A stretch of DNA of 64,000 nucleotides, from NCBI GenBank assembly GCA_037042185.1, contig JAXQJY010000029.1, positions 620,001 through 684,000 on the forward strand. Reading direction: 5' to 3'. Below the pieces are notes generated by a model. The model worked only from the letters and a program-made list of their open reading frames with translations. It had not been told where the DNA came from and did not search any database. The DNA comes from Sordariomycetes sp. S80-01Y. Taxonomy: Eukaryota > Ascomycota > Sordariomycetes. Below are positions 11,201 through 23,647 of this stretch, piece after piece (position 1 is the stretch's first letter; each line of letters begins with the position of its first letter). A program made the position numbers and the translations under genes.

Positions 11201-13638
11201 TCATCGCTCAACTCACTCTATTCTTGAGTTCAGCGTCAAGAAGAGTCACATGGAGTCTGATGAACCTCAGCCCCTGGCCATGGAGCAGCTCAAGGTTGGA
11301 GACCAGCACTTCGCTTTCGTCAACAATCTTGCGTCTCAATATCTGTGGGTGAATCTTTCACCCAAGGTGCGAGGACGAATCAGCGCTATGGAGGCTTCGG
11401 ACGATTTATCCCTCCTCGATGACCTGGAAGCGAATTTCCCCTTGGGATCGGCTCTCAAGGTGCGAGTCACATCGGTTGACGCCAAGAATAACCATCTTGA
11501 CTTGTCTGCAAAGTCATCCGGCAGCTCAGAGGCTCTGACATGGAAGTCGCTGAAGAAGAACATGGTTCTCCCTGGCCGGGTCACGAGGATCAACGAGCGT
11601 CAATTGTTGGTCAGCTTGAGCGACCAGGTGAGCGGAGCTGTTCACCTTCCGGATATGGCGGACGACTACGATGAGGTCAACACCATGAAGTACAAGAAGA
11701 ACGACGTTGTTAGGGTCTCAGTTGTCGACGTTGATGCGCCGAACAAGAAAGTCCGCTTGTCACTCCGCCCATCAAGAATCATGAGCTCGACACTACCAGT
11801 ACAGGACAAGGAGATCACCGACCACTCCCAGCTTGCGGTTGGGGATGTCGTACGCGGCTTCATCAAGAACATTGCCGATAAGGGCATCTTCGTGCTTTTG
11901 GGCGGTCAGGTCGATGCCATGGTTCAGATTGCGAACTTATCCGATCGGTTCCTCAAGAACTGGAAGGACGAGTTCCAAGTCGATCAGCTCGTCAAAGGTC
12001 GTGTCATGTTTGTCGACCCTGCCTCCAAGCAAATCCGGCTCAGCCTCAAGGCCTCAGCGTTGGATGAAAACTACAGCCCGCCAATTACCATTAGTGACTT
12101 GAAGAAGGGCCAGATCGTCACTGGCAAGGTTCGAAAGGTCGAGGACTTCGGTGCCTTTATTCTGGTTGACAACTCTTCCAATCTCAGCGGTCTTTGCCAT
12201 CGCAGCCAAATGGCCGACAAGCCGGTACAGGACGCGACAAAGTTGTACAAGGAAGGTGACCTGGTCAAGGCAGTTGTGCTCGATATCGACGAGAAGAAGA
12301 AGCGGATAAGCTTTGGCTTGAAGCCTTCGCTTTTCGATGATGAGGACACGGACATGTCTGACGAGGGCGCTGCCCTTGATGCCGGGGACGACGACGAAGA
12401 TGACAGCGACGTCGAGATGGATGATGGTGGCGCCATGCTCAAGATCATTGGCACCGACAACCTCGAAGAAGACTCTGACGAGGATGAAGCAGATGAGGAC
12501 CTGGACGATGAGGAAGATGATGAGGGCGACTCGGAAGACGATGATGAGCCGTCTAAGCCGACAGGTCTTGGAGCTGGCAAGAAATCTAAATGGGCAGCAG
12601 ATCCGTTCGACAACTCGGAAGCCGAAGCCTCGGACGACGAAGATCAGCCATCAGAGAAGTCCAAGAAGAAGCGCAAAGGTACAGAAATCGAGGTCGACCG
12701 CACCGGCGACCTTGACGCCAATGGTCCCCAAACAGCCTTTGACCACGAGCGTCTTTGCCTCATCGAGCCTAACTCCTCCGAGCGATGGATCCAGTACATG
12801 GCCTTCCAGATGCAGGTCAGTGAGCTGGCCAAGGCTCGTGAGGTTGCCGAGAAGGCCATTCGCACCATCGACATGACGGAAGAGACAGAGAAGTTGGCCA
12901 TCTGGGCCGCGTATCTGAATCTGGAAGTTGCCTACGGGAACAAGAGCACGGTTGAGGAGGTGTTCAAGCGGGCTTGTCAGGTCAATGATGAGCAAGAAGT
13001 TCATGAGCGACTGGCTAGCATGTACATCCAGTCAGGAAAGCCCAAGGTACGTTCATTTCAAACAACATGTAGAGAATTCAGACTGACCCCAACAGCTTGC
13101 GGATGATCTTTTCGAGACCATGGTCAAGAAGTTTGGAGCCAAGTCTCCCAACGTTTGGACCAACTACGCTCACTTCCTCCACGTCACGCGCAAAGATCCG
13201 ACTCGCGCTCGCGCGCTTTTGCCGCGTGCGGTCCAACAACTCGGCAACAGCCAAACAATCATTGCCCGATTCGCTGCCCTTGAGTTCCGCTCACCAAATG
13301 GGGACCCAGAGCGCGGCCGGACCATGTTCGAAGGTCTGCTGGCTACTTGGCCCAAGAAGGGCGACCTGTGGAGTCAGCTCCTCGACCTGGAGCTCGGCAT
13401 TGCCGGTGATGATGCGGACTCCGCGGCTGTGAGGGACGTATTTGAAAGGAGGACGAGAGTGAAAGGTCTGAAACCCAAGCAAGCTGAGAGCTGGTTCAGA
13501 AGGTGGTCTGCGTGGGAGGAGAAGAGGGATCCTAAGGGCAAGGAGAGGGTGATGGCCAAGGCGCAGGATTGGGTCCAGAAGCAGAAGGCGAGGAAAGCCG
13601 CCGCTGAGGCTGAGGCTGAAGAAGAGGAGATTGAGTAG
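8280..13638 (+). CDS. RRP5: rRNA biogenesis protein RRP5
   Basis: Predicted 1769 residues from two exons (8280-13046 and 13096-13638). RRP5 is a nucleolar scaffold of the 90S pre-ribosome needed for both 18S and 5.8S rRNA maturation. After a Lys-rich start there is a long series of S1 RNA-binding repeats from about residue 133 (VKGSLVLGRISKINALDVEV) to 1350, seen as recurring units such as VGDVVRGFIKNIADKGIFVL and KGQIVTGKVRKVEDFGAFIL. A very acidic Asp/Glu tract covers about residues 1355-1425. From about residue 1486 to the end there are HAT (half-a-TPR) repeats. The order and size match yeast Rrp5. The only intron sits inside the HAT region. The start is the first ATG in frame and follows a divergent promoter with TTATCG motifs. 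Confidence 0.97.
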
Positions 13639-13909
13639 ATTGGCATTACAGGGTAAAGCATCAATGGCGTTCAAAAATTTGAAGAATATATCCCGTTTTT
13701 GTACTTTACTGGGCTATCCAGAACCTATTCTCTCGTACTTTCCAGTGGTTCGTAACTCAACTTTAATTCGTATGTCCCGCTGTAATCAGCTGCATAGGAG
13801 AAAAATCTGTACATGCAACCTGAGGCAGAACAGAACGTAAGCGCCTCTATGTAACCCAAACGCCGTTACCCAGCAAGATTTCATACGCATGCCAACGCAG
13901 CTAAGGATA

Positions 13910-14646
13910 TCACTCCACATCCATCTCGTCGGCGCTGTCCACAGCCATGGCCTCCTGCTCGCCAATCTCTTCCACACCTCCGTCGAGTCTGACCTTGAGC
14001 CTCCTCTTCTCGCCACCAAACGCTTTCCCGGTCTTCTTGACGCCCTCCTTGAGCATCTCCTCCTCGATCTCGTCCGCGTCGACACCTTCCTCCTCGAGCC
14101 TCTTCTTCTCGCTGCCACGAAGCCTGGGCAGGAGATGCTCGTTCTCCGCCACCAGCCTCCTGGCCCTGGCGAGCTCGCGCTCCTTCTTGCCCGCCATGCG
14201 CCTCTTGTAGAAGACACGCTCGCGGCGCGCGCGGATCTCGTTGACGCGCTCCATGGCTTTGAGGGTCTTCTGGACGAGGTCACGGTCGTAGCGGACGGGG
14301 ACGTTGCGACGGGCGCCGAAGGCGAGGGTGCTGTCGACGGTCATCTCCTTGCCGGCGGCGCGGCGGAAGGCCTTTGTCCATTTCAGCTTGCGGGGGTTGC
14401 GCTTCTTCTGGAAGTTCTTGTGGCATTTCGAGCGCTGCATTGACCGTCAGTTAATTTCACATATTGATTGAAACAGAGATTGAGGAGGGAGCGTACGCAG
14501 AATCGAAATGAACGGCCGTCGTTACGGTTGAATGTGATGCCCTTGCTGGGGTAGGACGGGCGTCCGCAGAAGAAACACGGATCGACACTGGAATTGAATG
14601 AGTATGCGCCTGTATTTTCAGAGATGCCTGGGGCTACTTACCGCAT
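13910..14646 (-). CDS. RLP24: Ribosome biogenesis protein RLP24 (L24e-like)
   Basis: Predicted 206 residues from three exons (14646-14642, 14587-14497, 14434-13910). The first coding exon is only five bases, ATGCG; the second encodes the zinc-ribbon half with [13 protein letters not shown] and FRFC, and the third begins RSKCHKNF. Together they rebuild the L24e ribbon C-x2-C...C-x3-C and the signature [22 protein letters not shown]24 occupies the eL24 site on pre-60S particles and recruits the AAA-ATPase Drg1; that is known of the family. The C-terminal half is a basic coiled coil followed by an acidic tail. It lies tail to tail with RRP5, 271 bp away, so two ribosome-biogenesis genes are neighbours. 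Confidence 0.95.
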
Positions 14647-15339
14647 CGTGACGGTGTCTCCCAGTTGAACTGGATTTGGTGATGGTGTTGAAGTCGGTCT
14701 GGCTCGAAATGCGATGGCAGAATTTCTGGTGGAACCAGATTTTTTTCCACCCCGCGGGTTTATCGATAAGGCGCAAGTGGGTCCGGCACGGTTCACCGAT
14801 GTTGACCGAGGGGAGTGTTACTTACACCGGTTCAGAGATGGACAACAGAGTAATGGCAGCCTGATCAATGCGAACTGACATCAGTCGAAAACACATGATA
14901 TCTTGGCAGCTTCCTCTCAGAGACGACTGCTGGTAACTGCTCATAAAATCTGTCTGGAACACACTTCCGCTGATCTCAGCTTAAGCCCGGGCACAGCTGC
15001 CGAACGAATCAGCAGTCCTTTCTTTAACCTACTGAGCAGGTCAATTATTGCGTCGCAGCATAGTTTTAATTAAGAGATGGCCAGTCTCCAGCAAACATCC
15101 ACCGAAATTGATCTCCAATATTTGTACTCTCCGGGAAATATAATCTTGATGAGGCTGATGCGGCTCCCAGACCGTATCTTACGCCAAGTCCCAGCCCCAC
15201 CTCCATCTCCTCAGGCTGATGCTCGATTCAAAGCAACTTCATATCAGTCATCACTTCCCACCCGCTCAATTTGATTGGTTTCACTCTTCTTTTGAACTTT
15301 GTGATTGTCTGCACGGAAATCCCAGGTCGTGACGCTGCA
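14647..15339. promoter_or_regulatory. Divergent promoter of RLP24 and an MFS carrier
   Basis: The perfect palindrome TTATCGATAA lies at 14760-14769, about 115 bp upstream of the RLP24 start, and contains the same TTATCG motif that is clustered before RRP5. A hairpin TCTGGT-GGA-ACCAGA at 14725-14739 is followed by a run of T residues. Nothing coding is recognised. Confidence 0.4.
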
Positions 15340-16882
15340 ATGTCGTCCACAACGGCTGTCCAGCTCACCGAGCTGCAGCCCACTCCGTCATCGGCGACCC
15401 AAAGACGCACTGCAACCTCGCAAGATGAGGCTCTGCAGGCATCCCTCGCCGCAGACGCTGATGTACCAGATGGTGGCTATGGATGGGTCGTCGTTGCCAG
15501 CGGTGCCGTCCTACTTTGGTGGTCCATCGGCATGACCTACGCCTGGGGCGTCATGCAAGCTGCTCTAGTCGAGGATGGTCTGTCAAAACCGTCAACGCTA
15601 TCCTTCATCGGCTCCTTGCAGGCAGCGCTTGTATCGGCCTTGGCCATCGTCAACTCGAAATTGATGAGGTCGCTTGGTGCTAGGTATACCTTGATGTTGG
15701 CGGTAGCCTTGATAGGTGGCAGTCAGATCTTGGCTGGCTTTGCCATCAAGAGTGTCGGTGGCCTGTTCTTCACTTCCGGTGTTTTAACAGGCATTGGTGT
15801 TGGGTGAGTCTACTTTATCTTAGGGTGTCACGAGGGTTCCATGGCTGATCGAACCTGCAGGATGTCTTTTACTGTGAGTCCTGGCACATACGGCGAAATG
15901 AGCTAGTCCGTGTGAGTTGCTAACACACAGGCCCAGGTCTCTGCCGCCGTTCCGGCCCAGTATTTTAGCAAGAAGCGCGGTCTTGCCAACGGTTTGCTGT
16001 TCGCTGGCGGTGGTTTCGGAGGCGCTGCCAACAGCTTCATCCTCGACGCCCTCATCCAAAGGCTCGGTACAGCTTGGGCGTACCGCATCTGTGGAATCCT
16101 GACCCTGACTACAGGACTCCCAGCAGCCTGGCTCATGAAGGAGCGGACGTCAATTGCACGCCGAGGCCTTGTTGAATGGTAATTACAACTTCGTATCGGC
16201 CTAGTTGCGCAACGCTAACAACGTAGGCGCTTGTTCAAGTCCCTCAATTTTGACCTCGTATTCCTGGGTAGCTCGCTGGGGACGTTCCCGCTCTTCGTGC
16301 CGCCTTTCTTCATTCCCATGTACGCCAAATCTATGGGCTTCTCCTCAAGCGTCGGTGCTACGCTCGTGGCGGGTTTCAGCATTGCTTCTGGATTTGGTCG
16401 CATTGGCTCGGGTATAGCTTGTGACAAGCTAGGCTCGCTCAACACCCTGACGATGTCCCTGTTCTTGACGGCCATCACCATGCTGGCGGTCTGGCCCGCT
16501 TCGACCTCGCTGCCACCACTGATTGCATTCGTCGTGATCAACGGCGCTGCTAATGGTGCATTCTTTTCCACGATGCCTACGGCTGTGAGCAACGTCTTTG
16601 GGAGCGCTAGACTTGCCATTGCCATGGGCATGATAGTCACGGGCTGGCTCGGAGGCTATCTCATGGTAAGTGGCCGATGCTTGTGTTGGGCTTGGCTGAT
16701 GTCTGGTTTTATAGGGTTCCCCTATTGCAGGATACCTTCTGGAGGCGTATGGCGGTACAGACGGAGGCCTCCAGGCTTACCGCCCAGCCATGTTCTACGC
16801 CGGGTCCCTGGCATTAGCTTCGGGGGTGTTGATCATGATAGCGCGGCTGCGACTGAACCGATCCCTTCTCGCGAGGATCTGA
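15340..16882 (+). CDS. MFS carrier, monocarboxylate transporter (MCT) type
   Basis: Predicted 443 residues from five exons (15340-15803, 15861-15873, 15931-16178, 16227-16665, 16715-16882). The second exon is only 13 bases. The MCT-family signature DGGYGWVVV lies at residues 44-52, just before the first membrane segment, and about twelve hydrophobic segments follow. The segment GGGFGGAANSFILDALIQRLG and the intracellular loop SGFGRIGSG are typical of fungal MCT-like carriers, which move monocarboxylates or related organic acids across membranes; some serve secondary metabolism. The cargo cannot be read from sequence. It stands head to tail with the following Zn2Cys6 regulator, 604 bp away, so co-regulation is possible but unproven. 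Confidence 0.85.
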
Positions 16883-17486
16883 GCGACCAAAAGTGCCAAT
16901 AACGTCGGTAGGGAGGACAAGGCCAATGACAAGGGACCTGTCTAGCTACATGTGCGACGTCGACCGTTGACAGGCGTCTGACAAACCGCGCTAGTCCCCG
17001 GCGATGGCGCAAAAAAAGACAGCTATTGGCTAATTTTGCTGCCTGTCAAATAGGGATCCCGAGGCAGCCCAAAGTCTAATCGTTCGGACAGTCGGCTTCA
17101 GAAGTTGGGTGTGGATGCATCACGCAACCGACCGACCATCTCTCACCACTGGTCCCGGCCTTCATTAAAAAGACATAAAAAAACACAACTCCCGCATCCG
17201 GTGACACTAGTGTCGATTCCTTGTTATCTCGATGAAGAACTACTGGGGCAGACTGGGGTGAAGATCCGGCAGGCTAACAGCAAGACGTCTTGAGGCCGCT
17301 GAAGCACGCCACCGTTGCGGGCCTCGATTGGGCGGCTCCACGACCATAGATTCCTGTGATATCGCCAACTCGGGTGATCGGCCGCGGGACCCGATCAAGA
17401 CGGTCGGATCATCGCGTCCCTGAAGTCCTTGCTTTCTTCACTGTCCACATTGTCTTTACCACTATTCATTGAGCTTGGCCGCCAAG
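16883..17486. other. Intergenic, MCT carrier to Zn2Cys6 regulator
   Basis: No gene is seen. Around 17375-17412 there are several CGG/CCG triplets in mixed orientation (CGGCCGCGGG, CCCGATC, ACGGTCGG), which could serve a zinc-cluster protein, possibly the downstream regulator itself. This is suggestive only. Confidence 0.35.
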
Positions 17487-20066
17487 ATGGGTTGTCGGGT
17501 GTGTCGAGCCCGCAAGGTGAGTCCCCCGTCTCAGTCAACTTTCACCCGAATCACCCTGCTCAACTTTGACAAAGGTCAAGTGCGACGGCCGTCCCAATGG
17601 CTGTCGAAATTGCGAACGACTTCAACTCGAATGTGTTGGCGACAATGGCTCGGTCGCACAGCCCGCGACCTCCCCCTCCTCGGTGCTCTCCCCTGAGCGC
17701 TCCAGCTTCTCGTCCGCGTCCCTGCGTAAGATTCGGACATACCGGTCTTGCACTAGCTGTCGTCTGTCCAAGACGAAATGCAACGGCGACAGGCCTCGGT
17801 GTTCCAGATGCAGCGCCAAGAGGATGGAGTGTGTCTATGATGGCGGCAGTGCGCCTCGGTGGACCAAGAATCTCAGTCAAAGCGTAAAAGGGGAAGACGA
17901 TGAGTCTGACGAGAGGCAGAGGAATAAGGGGTCGAGCGAGAGTGTAGAGGCTGAGGACAGCACGTTCAGGCCGATGATGGAAAGTGGGATGGCCCCTACA
18001 CCGACTACGCCTGGCTTCGGGCTTGAGCCGAACGATACTCTCTCATGGTAAGTTCTGAATCTAGTTTGGTCGCTTCGACTATTCCCGGTCGTCATATGGC
18101 TATGACCTGACTGGGTGTGAGAAGGCGCTAATCCGCCACGTCGCAGGCTGCTTTCTCCTGACCTTCCGCAACCTCGACACATCCGGCGACTGGTCGAGCA
18201 CTACTTCGCCAACATACACCCAATACGCTGCTTTGCCTTTGTGCATAAACCGTCTTTCATGCGAGAGCTCGACAGTGGCGTCCGCTCGGACGATGACTCG
18301 GCACTCCTCCACATAATCTGTGCGCATGGGGCCAAGTTCCACGCCTTGAGCCTGGGCCAGTTCGACCGAACTCCCAGTCCGACCTTTCTCCGCGCCGCCG
18401 GGGCCTCATGGGCGAAAAAGGCTGAAACGCTGCTCATGGGAAACTACGGCAAGATATCGGTCCCTCGGCTCATGACGGCCGTGTTGCTCTACGACTTCCG
18501 TTTCCGGTCCGGGGAGTACAGCCAGGCCCTCATGCTCAGCAGCTTCGCAGTGCGTATGGCGCAGGCTCTCAAAATCAACAATGAGTACTCGGCCGATATT
18601 CTCTGCACAGATGCCGGACATGGCGCCCCTTCGGTAGTCTCCCGAGAGTCGCGAAGGCGCTTGATGTGGGCATGCTATGTCATTGACTCTGTCACTGGTC
18701 GCGGCGCCGAACAGCTCACCATGCTGCGAGAGAAGGACATCGACATCCAATTGCCCTGCAACGAGCGCAACTTTGGACTCAGGATACCCTCTGTCACCGA
18801 GACGCTTGGTGTCGGTCATGTTCTCCAATTTCTCTCCCCAGCGATTGTCCCAGCCAAGCCAGCTGGTAACATGGGCATCATGGCCTACTACATCCGCATC
18901 GTGACGCTCGGCAAGCGCATCATCAAGTACATCAACGCCCCAGACGCGAGTGCTCCCCCCTGGCTCCCCGAATCCGACTTCTCTGCCCTCGACGCCGCCA
19001 TGACCCAATGGCGTCGCGATCTTCCCGACTTTGTCGAGTACTCTCCCGACACGATCTACGCGCGCTTAGATTCAAATCAGTTAGGCGGGTTGATGCTCAT
19101 CCACAGCACCTATCATCACAACTACCTGACCCTATACAAAATATCCATGCCTGAGCTGTTCTGTCTGACTTCGGCGCCGATCTTCCCGTACGAGCACAGG
19201 GAGAATCTGCAGGCACTGCAGGCAGAGGCATATTTTCATGCCAGGCAGATTGCAAGGTTACTCGCGGAGGCGGCGGAGCATGGAATCCGACTGCTGAGTG
19301 ATAGCGTCCTGCCGTTCTTTGCGTACGACAGCAGCCGGGTCATGCTGTATTACGTCGCGCGTGTCATGGACAGTGGCAGGGTGGATGCCAAGGAGAGGTT
19401 GCGGGAGGCCATCGAAGCCGTGGAAGGAAATGTGAGCTTACTTAGGATGATGGCCCCTCTTTTCCCCGTTTCGGACACTTTCGTAAGTTCAAAGGCTCTT
19501 CCGACCGAAAGTAAAGATGCTGACTCCGGAAGGCTGCTACTGTGGAGCGCTGGCTCTCCAAGGTACGCCGCGGTTCCCGCGAGCCCCTTCTTCCCAGCAC
19601 CCGACCCTCTGAAGAATTCTCGGCCATAGACGACGTGGAGATGTCCTCTTATGCCACTTCGGCCCCAAAAACATCTTCCGAATTCGCCCTCCCGCCCATC
19701 TCCGCCTCCCGTCAAACCCCCCTATACGCTGCATCCGACACTGTCTACCAGCCTCGAATGTCCCGAAGGACGAGCTGGACGCCGGCCAACGGCCCTTCAA
19801 GAGCGAACAGCAGCGTAAACAACAGTCCGCCGTGGGATGCGGCACAGCAGCTGGTTGGGTTGAGCAAAGGTGATGATGGAATGGACAAGGGGATGTGCGA
19901 GGGGCTGGATGTTGATGACTTGAGGGAGTGGCTGAGGTGGGATGTCTTCAGCATGATGGAGATGAGTGAGGCAGTGGGGGTTGGAGGGGGGAGTGGCAGT
20001 GGTAGTGGCAGTAAGCTCGAGGAGCGGACGGCGGAGACTGAGTGGACTGGGACGAGTTTGGGGTGA
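17487..20066 (+). CDS. Transcription factor with two tandem Zn2Cys6 clusters (TF1)
   Basis: Predicted 790 residues from four exons (17487-17516, 17575-18047, 18147-19482, 19533-20066). Two complete binuclear zinc clusters are present. The first is C3, C6, C13, C20, C23, C30; the second is C69, C72, C79, C86, C89, C96. Both have spacing C-x2-C-x6-C-x6-C-x2-C-x6-C, with a 38-residue linker between them. The first intron splits the first cluster after CRARK, a common intron site in fungal Zn2Cys6 genes. A fungal-specific regulatory domain follows (about residues 180-480), with ESRRRLMWACYVIDS and PCNERNF. The tail is Ser- and Gly-rich. It resembles the regulator at 41191-43290. The target genes are unknown; the adjacent MCT carrier is a candidate. 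Confidence 0.88.
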
Positions 20067-21205
20067 GATGACGGCAGTACACTTTGTTATGAGAAACGAA
20101 TGATGAGAGACCCTTTCATGGCATTTCGAGTATATATGCTGTGGTACCTTGCTTTCTTGGACTTGCTCGACCTAGAGTGGAGGCCTGTTTCGTGTAATTC
20201 GGTTGGCCACACTGGTCAGCCTACCCGGCAGCGTCAAGCTGTTCTTCAAGCATTGAGAGACTGGTAAGCATGAAGAACTTCCCAGCTTGGTCGACCGAAA
20301 GGCACATTTTGCAGAGTTTTTTCTGACATGACTTTTGCAAATTGCTCCAAGTCGTACTGTTATGAAGAACTTCCGGGTCTAGGCAAACGACACAACCCCG
20401 GCACGAAGCTATAGATACACTCACAAGGACACATCGTGCATACCCGAACATAAGTCTACGGAGCCAAGGATCGCAAGGCTGGACTACTTGTCTGAGGTAA
20501 TTTGATTTGAAGAAGACCAAGCCCATTTGGTTCTCTTGCTCGTGACTAGCCTGGTGGCCGCCAGGATTAATGGCAGTAGGGATAAAGCGTAAATGTGTAG
20601 TGGGCGCCTTCCCCTCGACCAGTGAAGTTATACCGCTAAAACCGGTCAAAGCCTCGGTCGCAGAAGCCCTTGCGCATGTGAAGGTCTTCTGTCCAACCAT
20701 TTCCCGTCCATCTCTAGATCTTGAAGTCGAAGTCAGGAGGACGCGATGATGAAACAGAAGCGTCTCGGTTGCCATGCCAACACCATCACGAGCCATTCTG
20801 GGCCAAAACACGCGCCGCTAAAAACAGTGGAACCCGTCCCTCCACACCATCAACAATACCGTGAAGTCACTTCTGCACCTTTCGCGGCATAACATCGATC
20901 CTCATTCTCTCTTTTCTCTCCCAGCCTCTTTGATGGCCGAGACTACCCATCATTCTGCACCAGCATAATATGCTCAGCGGCACTTTCGATTTTCGATGAC
21001 CACGAGCAGCGTGCACCGAAGGCACCTGAAGTAAACAGCGATACACCACCCACCCACTTTCGAGAGCGAGACATCGCCCCGCGACACCAACATTCCGATC
21101 AACAAACCTTGATCGCGTCTCGGGAGAATACAGCGTGACGCGCACGACCTCTGTTGGATAAACCCGCAGTCGCTCCTTTTGTCCTTTCGATTCGCCGCGG
21201 ACGTC
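20067..21205. other. Long intergenic region before ASE1
   Basis: No gene can be supported. A minus-strand open frame of 196 codons exists (20221-20811) but its product has no recognisable domain. A pyrimidine tract at about 20900-20931 is typical of a fungal core promoter and precedes ASE1. Confidence 0.4.
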
Positions 21206-23647
21206 ATGGATACGAGTTACCTGGCGCAGCAGGTCAACTCGAGCATCGGCCAGCTTCATGGCTTGTTCGACGAGATCGGTGTGCCGAGCCACGAGCGCGA
21301 AGCTCGCGAGGCAGAGGTATGCTTCGCCTCATCACTCCGATCGCGCAATAGTCTTGTGCTAACCCGTGCAGCTTTTCGAGGCTCTGTCCGAGGCGCTTAA
21401 TAGTCAGGTTCACCTTGTCAATGCCGAAAAGAAGCAGATGGTCGACGAGGCCAAGAAGATCATTACTACAATCCACCAGATGGAAATGTCCCTCGACGAC
21501 TCGAAACACAGTCGGGGACGCGACGACGACGATTTGCAGATCACGTACCCTCTGAACAGATGTCTGCAATACTTGAGGGAAAAGCACACACAGATACACC
21601 GCCTGCACAGAGAGCGATATGAACAAGTCAGAAGTGCGCCTTTCCTCTCTTCTGCCGTCAATGACTTTTGCTAATGCGCCCAGAACTTGTCGAAGCTTTG
21701 GAATCTTACTCGTCACACCTCGAACCAACCTTTGTCCAAATCGCCCTCCCTCCCAGCGATCCCAGCAAATCCATCCCACCCACCTTCGATCTCTCGCCGT
21801 CGTACGTCGACTCCCTCGACGCCGAATTCACTCGCGTTTACGAAGAGTACACTCGACGCATCGCGACCGTTCAAGCTCTTGCGGACAACATTATTTCCTT
21901 CTGGGCCGAGCTCGGCATCCCGCAAGCGCAACAAGACGGCGCGATTGTCAAATTCTACCGCGAATCTCCGGAACAGCTCGGCTTGCATGAAGAGGATCTG
22001 AATCGTCTCCGCTCGAAGCGAGACAAGCTGAGCGAGGAGAAGAAGAACCGCGAGAAGAAGCTGCAGAGTCTAAAGCAGGCTGTTGAGGCGCTCTGGGTTA
22101 AACTTGACATCGATGCAAGCGAGACGAAGGCGTTCCTGAATGGTAACCGGGGCTGCGGCGTGAGGCAGATCAACGAGTTCGAGGATGAGCTTGCAAGGCT
22201 GAACGAGCTCAAAAGGCAGAACCTGCATCTCTTCGTGGAGGATGCGCGCGTAAAGCTTCAGGAGCTTTGGGATGCGCTGTATTTCTCCGAGGATGAGATG
22301 CTGGAATTCACACCGGCCTTCTCAGATGTGTACAGCGATGCCCTTCTTGAGGCGCATGAGCGCGAGGTGTCGAGGCTAGAGTCCCTCAAGGAGCAGCGCG
22401 CCCCAACATTGGCGTTGATCGACCGTCACAAGAGCCTCATCAAGGAACGCGACGATCTGCAAACTTCAAGCCAGGATGCTTCGCGTCTGATGGCGCGTGG
22501 ACAGAAAGGCGAGAAGCGCGACCCTGGGAAGCTATTGCGGGAGGAGAAGATGAGGAAGCGCATCGCCAAGGAGCTGCCCAAGGTTACGGTCGAGGTGCGC
22601 AAGATTCTGGAACAGTGGGAGGACGAGTATGGTCGACCGTTCTTGGTGTTTGGCGAACGATACCTGGATGAGCTCGAGGCTGCGGACAACAAGGGCCGAG
22701 GAGGCGGACCTCGCTCCAAGACTCCCGCAGGACCACCACCTTCGGCGTCCAAGGTCGCCAAGTCCGCGACCAAATCTGTGCCTACAAAACCCGCAGCGAA
22801 GAACATTCCCCCTCGGTCGATGACCAAAACACCCACGGCCGGCAACGGCGGTGCAACGTACCGAAAGACCCCGGCAAAACCGGCAGCAGCAGCACCAAGC
22901 GGCAAGGGGAGCCCTAGTAGGATTCCCGCCCGTGCTCCTCTGTCTAATTTGAAGCATGGGAATAACTCACCTGAGCGATCACGGCCTGAGTCAAGAGGTG
23001 ATACGTTGCGCAATGGAGCACCCATGAGGGCACCTCCGCCAAAGATGAGGGCTTTGCAGAAGCCAGCATTGGAAACGCCTTCGAATCCGTACAAAAGTGC
23101 GGGTATAGACCGCAGCATTGTCAGGCCTGTTGAGCCGGAGGACGTCTATGATGACCGATCAAATACCTCGAGGGTGACTAGGTCAAACTCTGATGAATCG
23201 TACCAGCAACAACAGAGCTACTACGACGAGCGAGACTCGTATGACCGGCATTATGACGAGCCGTCCTATCAGGACCGCTACGCTACCGTTCGACCCTCGT
23301 CTCGCAACCCAGCGTACAACGCGATGGCCCCTCCGCCTCGGCAAATAAGTCACACATCCCAAACCTCGACCAACATCTCCGCTATCAGCGGATCCGAGAA
23401 CTGGGAAACCTACGACGACAACTCCGAGCCGGAACCCGACGCGTCGGATGCGTACTACGCGAAGCTGAAGGCTGCGAGAAACAAGCGCGAGTTCCATGAC
23501 GGGACCCTGCACAGCAGTCAGAACAAACGGGTCAGGGGGATGCCGCCGGCCATGGGGGCAAAGTATGCTGGGGCGGTGAGCATGATTGATGGAGATGGGA
23601 ATCGTATTGTCAGCGGGAGTGAGTGGACAGACGAAGATGCCTACTGA
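21206..23647 (+). CDS. ASE1: MAP65/PRC1/Ase1 microtubule-bundling protein
   Basis: Predicted 778 residues from three exons (21206-21316, 21372-21633, 21684-23647). Ase1 cross-links antiparallel microtubules in the anaphase spindle midzone and supports spindle elongation. The N-terminal half is helical and heptad-rich (coiled coil). The conserved microtubule-binding part includes NRGCGVRQINEFEDELARLN, the block LWDALYFSEDEMLEFTPAF, and LLREEKMRKRIAKELPKVT. From about residue 470 the protein is disordered, basic and Pro/Ser-rich, as in yeast and human family members where this tail is phosphorylated. Exon joins preserve frame at all three borders. The start follows the promoter pyrimidine tract. 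Confidence 0.93.

Noticed and set aside
20221-20811. 196-codon minus-strand open frame between TF1 and ASE1.
   Set aside because: No recognisable domain, no family-like pattern, and no clear promoter or splice context; chance open frames of this size occur in GC-rich intergenic DNA.
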